Positions 1 through 5,278 of a stretch of DNA of 5,367 nucleotides are shown in pieces (position 1 is the first letter of the stretch; the number at the start of each line of letters is the position of its first letter). Below the pieces are notes generated by a model. That model made no database searches. It saw only the letters and a list, made by a program, of their open reading frames with translations, and was not told the origin of the DNA. The position numbers and the translations under genes were made by a program. The stretch lies in contig QGUQ01000141.1 of NCBI GenBank assembly GCA_003242195.1, positions 1-5,367 on the forward strand, given 5' to 3'. Origin of the DNA: Bacillota bacterium. Its GTDB lineage: Bacteria > Bacillota > Sulfobacillia > Thermaerobacterales > Thermaerobacteraceae.

Positions 1-201
1 TGTATAAGATCCGACGCCTGCCAGCTCCGGCAGCCGCCCGATGTCGATCAACACCCCGGGCTGCGCCAGCCGCAGCTTCATGGCGGGCAGGAGGCTGTGG
101 CCGCCCGCCAGGAGCTTGGCTTGGTCACCGTAACGGGACAGGAGCTCGAATACCTCGTCCAGCGTCCCGGGCCGGTGATAGGCAAAGGCGCTCGGGATCA
201 C
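1..201 (-). CDS. coxM: CoxM-type FAD-binding subunit of molybdenum hydroxylase, N-terminal part (cut by window edge)
   Basis: Only the first 67 codons lie in the window. The reading frame starts MIPSAFAYHRPGTLDE and contains AGGHSLLPAMKLRLA at about residues 32-46. This is the FAD pyrophosphate-binding AGG(H/Q)SLLP signature of CO dehydrogenase medium subunits (PCMH/VAO-type FAD fold). In the family this subunit takes electrons from the [2Fe-2S] subunit and passes them to quinone or another acceptor. The start is a GTG whose last bases overlap the coxL stop (GTGA, 4-base overlap), so the two are translationally coupled. A GAGGGGGG ribosome binding site lies 9 bases upstream, inside the 3' end of coxL. 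Full-length family members are about 280-300 residues, so most of the gene, including the second FAD motif, is missing here. Family assignment is firm; function follows from the operon. Confidence 0.93.
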   Translation of the reverse strand, partial: MIPSAFAYHRPGTLDEVFELLSRYGDQAKLLAGGHSLLPAMKLRLAQPGVLIDIGRLPELAGVGSYT

Positions 202-2585
202 CGTCCGTCACCCCCCTCGGCGGCCGCGGCGGCCTCCTGCGCCTCCTGGATGGCCCGCCAGACCCGCTCCGGCTTGCACGGCATGTCGATATGGCGAACC
301 CCCAGGTGCGACACCGCGTCCACGATGGCATTGACCACGGCCGGCGTGGCGGCGATGGTGCCCGCCTCGCCGATCCCCTTCACGCCCAGCGGGTTCACCG
401 GGGACGGCGTGCAGGTGAAGTGGGACTCGAAGCTGGGCAGCTCCGCCGCCGTGGGCACCGCGTACTCCATGAGCGAAGCGTTCACCGGCTGGCCGTTCTC
501 GTCGTAGACCAGCTCCTCGTAGAGCGCCTGGGCGATGCCCTGGGCGACGCCGCCATGCACCTGCCCCTCGGCCAGCAGCGGGTTGATGACGGTGCCGCAG
601 TCGTCCACGCAGACGTAACGGAGGATGCGGGTGCTGCCGTCCTCCGTGTCCACTTCCACCACGCAGACGTGGGTGCCGAAGGGGAAGGTGAAGTTCTCGG
701 GCTGCCAGAAGGCCGTCTCCTCCAGGCCCGGTTCCAGGCCGGGCGGGAAGTTGAGGTGGGAGCCCAGGTTGGCGGCCGCCGCCACCTCGGTGAACCTCAT
801 GCAGCGCTGGGGCGCCCCCTTGACCCGGTACTCGCCGTCGACGAACTCCAGGTCCTCGGGGCTGCACTCCAGATGGTGGGCAGCGATCAGGGCACCCTTC
901 TTCTTCACCTTCTGCAGCGCGTGGTAGAGGGCGATGCCGCCCACCGCCGCCGAGCGGCTGCCGTAGGTACCCAGCCCGATGGGCCCGCGCCCGGTGTCGC
1001 CGTGCAGCACCTCCACGTCCTCGGGCGGGATGCCCAGCTCGCTGGCCACGATCTGGGCCCAGGCCGTCTCGTGCCCCTGCCCGTGGGCGGAGGAACCCGT
1101 GTACACCGTCACCTTGCCGGTGTGATGGACCCGCACCTGGGCGGACTCGAACAGGTTGCCCCCGTAGTGGGTGGCCGCCAGGGCCGCCGACGGGGCCAGC
1201 CCGCAGGCCTCGATGTAGCTGGAGATGCCGATGCCGAGCTGCTTCCGGTCGCCGCGGCGGCGCCGCTCGGCCTGCTCCCGCTTCAGTTCCTCGTAGCCCA
1301 CCGCCTCCAGCGCCTTGTCCAGGGCGGTATGGTAGTCGCCGGAGTCGTAGGTGATGCCGACGGGGTTGGTGTACGGGAACTCATCCTTGCGGACGAAGTT
1401 CTTCCGCCGCACCTCCGCCGGATCCAGGCCCAGCTCGTCCGCCAGCCGGTCGATGGTCCGCTCCAGGAAGTGGGTCGCCTCCGGGCGCCCGGCGCCGCGA
1501 TAGGCGTCGGTGGGCGTCTTGTTGGTGAACACGCCCGTGATCTTGATGGCGTGGTTCTTGTGGCGGTACGGACCCGGCGAGACGATGAGCCCGAGGATGG
1601 GGATATAGGGCGTGTTGAGCTGGTTGTAGGCCCCCAGGTCGCAGATCCAGTTGATGCGCATCCCCAGGATCTCGCCGTCGCGCCTGGCCGCCACCTCCAC
1701 GTCGATGATCCCCTCGCGCCCGTGGATGGTGGCCAGGAAGTTCTCGCGCCGGTCTTCCACCCACTTGACGGGTTGCTTCAGCTTCCGCGCCAGGTACGGG
1801 ACGATCACTTCCTCCGGGTAGACGTTGAGCTTGGAGCCGAAGCCGCCGCCCACCTCGGGCGCGATGACCCGCAACTGGTGCTCGGGGATGCCCAGGATGC
1901 CGCAAAGGAAGATCTTGAGCAGGTGCGGGATCTGGGTGGTGCTCCAGAGGGTCACCTCCCCGGTGGCCGGATGGCAATCGGCCACCACCGCCCGGGGCTC
2001 GAGGGCGATGGGCACCAGCCGCTGCTGCAGGTGCCGCTGGCGGATCACCACGTCGGCCTCCCGGAAAGCCGCCTCTACATCGCCGCCCGAAGCTTCCCAG
2101 GTGTAGGCGATGTTGCTCTCCAGGTCCCCGTGTACCTTGGGAGCGCCCGGCTCCATGGCCCGCTCGGGGTCGACCACCGCCGGCAAGGGCTCGTAGTCCA
2201 CCTCCACCAGCGCGGCCGCGTCCTTGGCGGCGGCACGGGTCTCGGCCACCACCACCGCCACCGCCTCGCCCACGTGCCGCACCTCATCCACGGCCAGCGG
2301 CCAGTGGGGCGGGTTCTTCAACCCTTCATAGAGCCAGGCGCAGGGCAGCGGTGCCAGCAGGTCCCGCTTCAGTTCCTCGCCCGTCAGCACCGTCACCACG
2401 CCGGGCGCCGACAGGGCGCCGTCGGTGCGGATGGCGCGGATCCGGGCATGGGCATGGGGACTGCGCACCACCGCCAGGTGGACCATGTTGGGCAACCGGA
2501 TGTCGTCGGTGTAGGTGGCGGACCCGGTGATCAGCCGCGGGTCCTCCTTGCGCTTCAACCGAGCTCCGATGCCTGCGACCGGCAC
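198..2585 (-). CDS. coxL: Form II aerobic CO dehydrogenase-like / xanthine dehydrogenase family large (molybdopterin) subunit
   Basis: A 795-residue molybdenum hydroxylase large subunit, normal length for the family. The aldehyde oxidase/xanthine dehydrogenase a/b hammerhead domain begins with GxxxKRKEDPRLITG near the N-terminus. Cofactor-site motifs follow: TTQIPH (about 216-221), GGGFGSK (246-252), AYRGAGR (361-367), GQGHET (502-507), GTYGSRSA (539-546) and GVKGIGEAG with the expected catalytic glutamate at about 740. AYRGAGR is the form II signature: the cysteine that binds copper in form I CO dehydrogenase (AYRCSFR) is replaced by Gly364. CO oxidation therefore cannot be assumed; an aldehyde, purine or other heterocycle is equally possible. 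Start choice: a GTG nine bases further upstream (2594) is open, but it sits inside the AGGGGGG ribosome binding site. The GTG at 2585 has that site 8 bases upstream, as in coxM. No signal peptide is visible; the protein is expected to be cytoplasmic or on the inner membrane face. Confidence 0.95.
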   Translation of the reverse strand: MPVAGIGARLKRKEDPRLITGSATYTDDIRLPNMVHLAVVRSPHAHARIRAIRTDGALSAPGVVTVLTGEELKRDLLAPLPCAWLYEGLKNPPHWPLAVDEVRHVGEAVAVVVAETRAAAKDAAALVEVDYEPLPAVVDPERAMEPGAPKVHGDLESNIAYTWEASGGDVEAAFREADVVIRQRHLQQRLVPIALEPRAVVADCHPATGEVTLWSTTQIPHLLKIFLCGILGIPEHQLRVIAPEVGGGFGSKLNVYPEEVIVPYLARKLKQPVKWVEDRRENFLATIHGREGIIDVEVAARRDGEILGMRINWICDLGAYNQLNTPYIPILGLIVSPGPYRHKNHAIKITGVFTNKTPTDAYRGAGRPEATHFLERTIDRLADELGLDPAEVRRKNFVRKDEFPYTNPVGITYDSGDYHTALDKALEAVGYEELKREQAERRRRGDRKQLGIGISSYIEACGLAPSAALAATHYGGNLFESAQVRVHHTGKVTVYTGSSAHGQGHETAWAQIVASELGIPPEDVEVLHGDTGRGPIGLGTYGSRSAAVGGIALYHALQKVKKKGALIAAHHLECSPEDLEFVDGEYRVKGAPQRCMRFTEVAAAANLGSHLNFPPGLEPGLEETAFWQPENFTFPFGTHVCVVEVDTEDGSTRILRYVCVDDCGTVINPLLAEGQVHGGVAQGIAQALYEELVYDENGQPVNASLMEYAVPTAAELPSFESHFTCTPSPVNPLGVKGIGEAGTIAATPAVVNAIVDAVSHLGVRHIDMPCKPERVWRAIQEAQEAAAAAEGGDGR

Positions 2586-2612
2586 GGCCTTCACCCCCCT
2601 CGCAGCGTCCCC

Positions 2613-3134
2613 TCAGTCGGCCGCCGCCTCCTGCTCCTGCTGCATACGGCGCGCCGCGTACTGGACCGCCCGCACGATGTTGTGGTAGCCCGTGCACCGG
2701 CACAGCACGCCCTCCAGGCCGCGGCGGATCTCCTCTTCCGTCGGGTTGGGGTTGACCTGCAGCAGGTGGGCGGCGGTCATGATCATGCCCGGCGTGCAGT
2801 AGCCGCACTGCAGGCCGTGTTCCTCCCAGAACCCCTCCTGCACCGGGTGCAGGCGCCCATCCCGGGCCAGTCCCTCGATGGTCACCACCTCGCCGCCGTC
2901 CGCCTGCACGGCCAGGACCGTGCACGACTTGACGGCCTGGCCGTTCAGGTGCACGGTGCACGCACCGCAGTTGGACGTGTCGCAACCCACATGGGTGCCG
3001 GTCAGGCCCAGTTCTTCCCGCAGGAAGTGGACCAGCAGGGTGCGGGGTTCCACCTCCCGCGTGTAGGTGCGGCCATTGACCTTCAGCGTCACCGACACCC
3101 GCTGCCCGGCCAGCTGGTCGCCGCTGTCCGCCAT
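2613..3134 (-). CDS. coxS: CoxS-type [2Fe-2S] small subunit of molybdenum hydroxylase
   Basis: A 173-residue two-cluster iron-sulfur protein of the usual CoxS/XdhC-like size. The N-terminal plant-ferredoxin-type domain carries Cys51, Cys56, Cys59 (GCDTSNCGACTVHLNG) and Cys71 (KSCTV). The C-terminal helical domain carries CGYC (Cys110, Cys113) and CRC (Cys145, Cys147), so all eight ligands for clusters I and II are present. QCGYCTPGM is the segment that contacts the molybdopterin cofactor in solved family members. The ATG is preceded by GGAGGGAGGGG, with its 3' part 5 bases from the start. It is the first gene of the operon; 27 bases separate its stop from the preferred coxL start. The S-L-M order is the one described for form II clusters, against M-S-L for form I. 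Its role is electron relay between the Mo site and FAD. The tail after about residue 160 is rich in Gln, Glu and Ala. Confidence 0.96.
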   Translation of the reverse strand: MADSGDQLAGQRVSVTLKVNGRTYTREVEPRTLLVHFLREELGLTGTHVGCDTSNCGACTVHLNGQAVKSCTVLAVQADGGEVVTIEGLARDGRLHPVQEGFWEEHGLQCGYCTPGMIMTAAHLLQVNPNPTEEEIRRGLEGVLCRCTGYHNIVRAVQYAARRMQQEQEAAAD

Positions 3135-3155
3135 GTCGGCCCCTCCCTCCTTCGT

Positions 3156-3170
3156 GCGGGCACCGCCCGC
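3156..3170 (-). repeat. Perfect inverted repeat in the coxS leader (operator or 5'-UTR hairpin)
   Basis: GCGGGC and GCCCGC are perfect arms around a 3-base centre. The element lies between the putative -10 site and the coxS ribosome binding site, ending about 6 bases from the start of the GGAGGG run. In RNA it would make a stable six G:C pair hairpin just ahead of the ribosome binding site; in DNA it could be a dimer-binding operator. The structure is seen directly; any regulatory role is inference. Confidence 0.45.
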
Positions 3171-3187
3171 GTGACGTGTCCGCTTTG

Positions 3188-3193
3188 GTTATA
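3188..3193 (-). promoter_or_regulatory. Putative -10 element for the coxSLM operon
   Basis: On the minus strand the hexamer reads TATAAC within CACATATAACC, 5/6 to the sigma-70/sigma-A -10 consensus, and is the most A+T-rich spot before coxS. Transcription from it would give a leader of roughly 45 bases. No good -35 exists at 17 bases (GATGAG), so recognition may need an activator. A TGTG-N-CACA palindrome adjoins it on the upstream side (3194-3202). Confidence 0.28.
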
Positions 3194-3440
3194 TGTGGCA
3201 CACTGGAGCCCTCATCCCGGGGCATCCTGGCAAACCCTTTTCAGGGATTTCATGGCACGGAGATGGCGGTGCCGGGCCCGTGAGAACCGGCCGTTCGGTG
3301 GCGAAATGGGTCGATTATCGCCGTAGAGGGACGAATGGGATCGACATAAGCCGGGTGAATCGATGGATGTCCGCATCCCCCGTTACCCAAACAATACGGC
3401 GGCGAGGTGACAACTCCTTCCTGGGCGTCCCCGGTCTGCC

Positions 3441-3455
3441 GGCGGGAATCCCGCC
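3441..3455. repeat. Inverted repeat GGCGGGA-A-TCCCGCC
   Basis: Two perfect 7-base arms around a single central base, in the gene-free region. Folded as RNA it would be a 6-bp stem with a 3-base loop. No T-run follows on either strand and no gene ends here, so it is not a convincing intrinsic terminator. It could be leader structure of the plus-strand acetyltransferase or a protein site. Role unknown. Confidence 0.35.
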
Positions 3456-3593
3456 CCGCCCTGCCGGACCACCGGCCGGTTATGCAGGCCGGCGCCCAGC
3501 GGCAGGGTTGCAGGACACGGCCGGCATGGTGGGTAATGCACAAGGGACCACCCGGCGCAAGGCCGCAACACCGGTGATCGGGAGGAACGGCAC

Positions 3594-4403
3594 GTGCACG
3601 AGGAGCAGGTCGCAGCCGCCATCGAGGCCAGCCTCTGGGACATGGAACCGGAACACCTGCGGGCGGGCGTCACCCTGATCGATCAACCCGACCGGCTGCT
3701 CTGGGCGGGAGACGTGGACAGCCCTTACGCCAGCAAGGTGGTGCGGGTCGACTTCGCGGAGGAGGACGCCGGCCGCCAGGTTGATGAAATCATCGCGTGG
3801 TTCCGGCGCCACGGCCGGCCCTTCTCCTGGTGGGTGGGCCCGTCGTCCCGTCCCGCTTCGTCGCCGGCGCTCCTCGAGGGGCGGGGGTTGCGGCTGCTGG
3901 ACCGCTACGAGGGGGTCGCCCTGCGCCTCGACGGCCAGCCGTCCGGTGGCGGCAGCGAGCCCATCGAGCCCTGCCCGGGGGTCACCGTCGAACCCGTGGA
4001 GGACGAGGCCGGCGTACGGGCCATGGTTCGCGTGAACAGCCGCGTGTGGGGCTACCCCGTGGAGGCCGAGGACCGGCTGGTGGCGGAGCGGCTGGCCTAC
4101 CTGCGCCTGCCCGGCCGGCGCGGCGGTTCCTTGCTGGCCCGCGTGGACGGTGAGGTGGCCGGCACGGCCTCCTATCGCTTCAGCGGCGACGGGCAGGCCA
4201 TCTACCTAGTGGGCGCGGCCACGTTGCCCGAGTTCCGGGGCCGGGGGGTGTTTCGCACGCTGGTGGCCTGGCGGCTGCGGCAGGCCCGGGCCCGCGGGTG
4301 CCGGGTGGCCACCTGCCTGGCCCGGGAGAACACCTCGGCGCCCATCCTGCGGCGGCTGGGATTCACCCGGTATTTCATGATGCCGGTGTACACCGGCCCG
4401 TGA
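3594..4403 (+). CDS. GNAT-family N-acetyltransferase, two-part, unknown substrate
   Basis: A 269-residue protein starting with GTG, chosen because GGGAGGAA lies about 8 bases upstream. The C-terminal half (about 129-265) is a recognisable GNAT domain. It has GEVAGTASY (beta-strand region, about 186-194), the acetyl-CoA motif A LPEFRGRGVFRTL (211-223) with the R-G-x-G core, and a GNAT-typical end ENTSAPILRRLGF (245-257). The N-terminal half (1-120) lacks a clear acetyl-CoA motif. It reads like the degenerate N-terminal GNAT-like domain seen in other two-domain GNATs (VDEIIAWFRRHGRPFSWWVGP, split at about 63-72 and 73-83; then LLEGRGLRLLDRYEG). A Gly/Ser/Pro linker lies at about 114-128. The substrate could be a small amine, an antibiotic or a protein N-terminus; the sequence does not decide. 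It stands alone, divergent from coxS and convergent with the next GNAT gene. No membrane segment or signal peptide is seen. Confidence 0.88.
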   Translation: MHEEQVAAAIEASLWDMEPEHLRAGVTLIDQPDRLLWAGDVDSPYASKVVRVDFAEEDAGRQVDEIIAWFRRHGRPFSWWVGPSSRPASSPALLEGRGLRLLDRYEGVALRLDGQPSGGGSEPIEPCPGVTVEPVEDEAGVRAMVRVNSRVWGYPVEAEDRLVAERLAYLRLPGRRGGSLLARVDGEVAGTASYRFSGDGQAIYLVGAATLPEFRGRGVFRTLVAWRLRQARARGCRVATCLARENTSAPILRRLGFTRYFMMPVYTGP

Positions 4404-4511
4404 TGCGAAGTCAACCCTGCAGGCCCCAAACCCGGTTCCGCGAGCCCCGAACCTCATCCCGCCGGTCCCGAACCCCACCGCGCCCCGGTCCCGGCAGGAC
4501 ATCCCGGCCGG
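4404..4511. other. Convergent intergenic spacer with imperfect 21-base tandem repeats
   Basis: 108 bases lie between the two converging stops. From 4425 to about 4489 a C-rich unit recurs with a 21-base period. The unit starts are CCCAAACCC at 4425, CCCGAACC at 4446 and CCCGAACC at 4467, followed by a degenerate CCCGG at 4490. No hairpin followed by a T-run was found on either strand, so the termination signal for the two genes is not evident. The repeats are seen in the sequence; their function is unknown. Confidence 0.55.
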
Positions 4512-5039
4512 CTAGACATCACGCACCAGATACAACGCCACCTCGCCGGCACCAGGGCCGTGGGGATCATACAGGGACGTGTCCAATCCCGCCAGCGTGA
4601 AACCGAGACGCCGGTAGAACTGGATGGCCGGATAGTTGACGTTCTGGGTCTCCACGTAGAGGGCCCTGGCCCCGAGCCGGCGGGCGTGCGCCAGCGCCTG
4701 CTCCACAAGTGCCCGCCCGATGCCTAGCCCACGCCTTTCCGGCGCCACGTACAGGTGCCAGAGATGCACCCGCCCGTTCCACTCGATATCCCCGGCCGCC
4801 GCGAACCCAACGACCGCGTTGTCGTCCTCGACGACCAGGGTGAAGGGAAGCCGCTCGAGGTCCTCTCCCGTCAGGGGATCGTAGGTCTTCCGAAGCGGCG
4901 GGTCCACGCGCTCTTCCCGAAGGAGAAAGCCCAGATCCGCGGTGACCACCCGGTAGATTCGATCCGTGACGAACCCGGTATCCAGGCTGGCCAGGCGCGC
5001 CCGGTCCTGCGGCCACCGAGCCGGCCGGATCTCCCACAT
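4512..5039 (-). CDS. Streptothricin/nourseothricin acetyltransferase-like GNAT N-acetyltransferase
   Basis: A 175-residue single-domain GNAT. The ATG at 5039 is preceded by GGGAGG with an 8-base spacer. A longer frame to 5264 is open, but its extra 75 codons run through repeats and have no ribosome binding site, so it was rejected. Motif A is YVAPERRGLGIGRAL (97-111), with the RRGxGxG acetyl-CoA loop. ETQNVNYPAIQFYRRLGF (130-147) and LAGLDTSLYD (149-158) follow. From memory of the Sat/Nat1 family, its diagnostic segments recur in the same order: F-T-D then RV near residues 23-31, LLREERVDPPL (39-49), NVNxPAIxxYRRxGF and TLxGLDTxLYD. Family enzymes acetylate the beta-lysine amino group of streptothricins, inactivating them in the cytoplasm. 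I infer that activity or a close relative; a housekeeping or other amine substrate is possible. It is divergent from the downstream glycosylase gene and convergent with the other GNAT. Confidence 0.88.
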   Translation of the reverse strand: MWEIRPARWPQDRARLASLDTGFVTDRIYRVVTADLGFLLREERVDPPLRKTYDPLTGEDLERLPFTLVVEDDNAVVGFAAAGDIEWNGRVHLWHLYVAPERRGLGIGRALVEQALAHARRLGARALYVETQNVNYPAIQFYRRLGFTLAGLDTSLYDPHGPGAGEVALYLVRDV

Positions 5040-5163
5040 GGGCCAAACCTCCCGGCGGATGAAATCCAGACGTGACCTGTTGGGGCACCGTCCCGTGGTG
5101 CAACGTCCATGGTAACGGATGTGGCGACTTTGCACATCGTACAGCGAGGCCGTACAGCCGGCA

Positions 5164-5202
5164 CGTTCATGAACGGATGAACGGGTGAACGGGTGAACGG
5201 AC
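5164..5202. repeat. Four tandem 8-base repeats (GAACGGRT type) preceded by an inverted half-site
   Basis: GAACGGAT, GAACGGGT, GAACGGGT and GAACGGAC follow each other without gaps from 5171 to 5202. The first copy is also the right half of a perfect 12-base palindrome, CGTTCATGAACG (5164-5175). TGAACG is thus present several times in direct orientation and once inverted. The array ends 7 bases before the candidate -35 of the glycosylase gene. It may be an array of binding sites for a regulator or simply a slippage-prone microsatellite; the pattern itself is certain. Confidence 0.65.
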
Positions 5203-5209
5203 CGCAGTC

Positions 5210-5239
5210 TGGTCAATTCGAAGGCTCTCGTGAGACAAT
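5210..5239 (+). promoter_or_regulatory. Weak candidate promoter for the uracil-DNA glycosylase gene
   Basis: TGGTCA (5210-5215) and GACAAT (5234-5239) are each 4/6 to the -35 and -10 consensus, separated by 18 bases. The predicted transcript start is near 5246, leaving a leader of about 33 bases. The match is weak and could be chance; its position, just after the repeat array and before the gene, is its main support. Confidence 0.2.
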
Positions 5240-5278
5240 CGACGCGATGGGAACCGTCAATCACGGACAGGGTGAAAA

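Larger units (their letters stand above)
3135..3593. other. Gene-free divergent intergenic region between coxS and the first acetyltransferase
   Basis: 459 bases separate two divergent starts. Open frames cross it on both strands, but none has a ribosome binding site, a recognisable motif or natural-looking composition, so I read it as non-coding. The coxS side (to about 3220) holds a -10-like site, a short palindrome and a leader inverted repeat. The acetyltransferase side (3430-3530) is very G+C-rich, with an inverted repeat at 3441-3455, a 10-base palindrome (ACCGGCCGGT, 3471-3480) and GGCCGGC repeated at 3487-3493 and 3519-3525. I looked for T-box, cobalamin, SAM, TPP, fluoride and preQ1 core sequences and recognised none. 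Confidence 0.7.
5040..5278. other. Divergent intergenic region between the streptothricin-acetyltransferase-like gene and the uracil-DNA glycosylase gene
   Basis: 239 bases separate two divergent starts and should hold both promoters. It contains a tandem array of 8-base repeats with an inverted half-site (5164-5202), a direct repeat CGTACAGC (5138-5145 and 5151-5158), and a weak plus-strand promoter candidate (5210-5239). I could not find a credible -35/-10 pair for the minus-strand gene. Confidence 0.6.

Noticed and set aside
291..3326. Very long plus-strand open frame (over 1000 codons) antisense to coxS and coxL
   Set aside because: It mirrors two well-supported genes, has no recognisable domain and has a His/Gly/Arg-rich shadow composition. 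Long antisense frames are expected in high-GC genes.
3541..3593. Possible T-box or other riboswitch end before the first GNAT gene (GGACCACCCGGCGC)
   Set aside because: It does not match the T-box core GGTGGNACCGCG in order or orientation, and no other known riboswitch core is present.
3250..3673. Minus-strand open frames across the same gap
   Set aside because: No ribosome binding site or recognisable domain, and they mostly follow G+C bias.
3193..3678. Plus-strand open frame in the coxS-GNAT gap, running into the GNAT gene
   Set aside because: No ribosome binding site, no motif, low-complexity Arg/Gly/Pro content, and it overlaps the well-supported GNAT start in another frame.
4481..4511. 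Possible intrinsic terminator between the convergent GNAT genes
   Set aside because: There are G+C-rich pairings (CCCGG/CCGGG-like) but no T-run on either strand and no single convincing stem.
5040..5264. N-terminal extension of the streptothricin-acetyltransferase-like protein by 75 codons
   Set aside because: The extension crosses tandem repeats and has no ribosome binding site. The ATG at 5039 has an ideal one and matches the usual family length.
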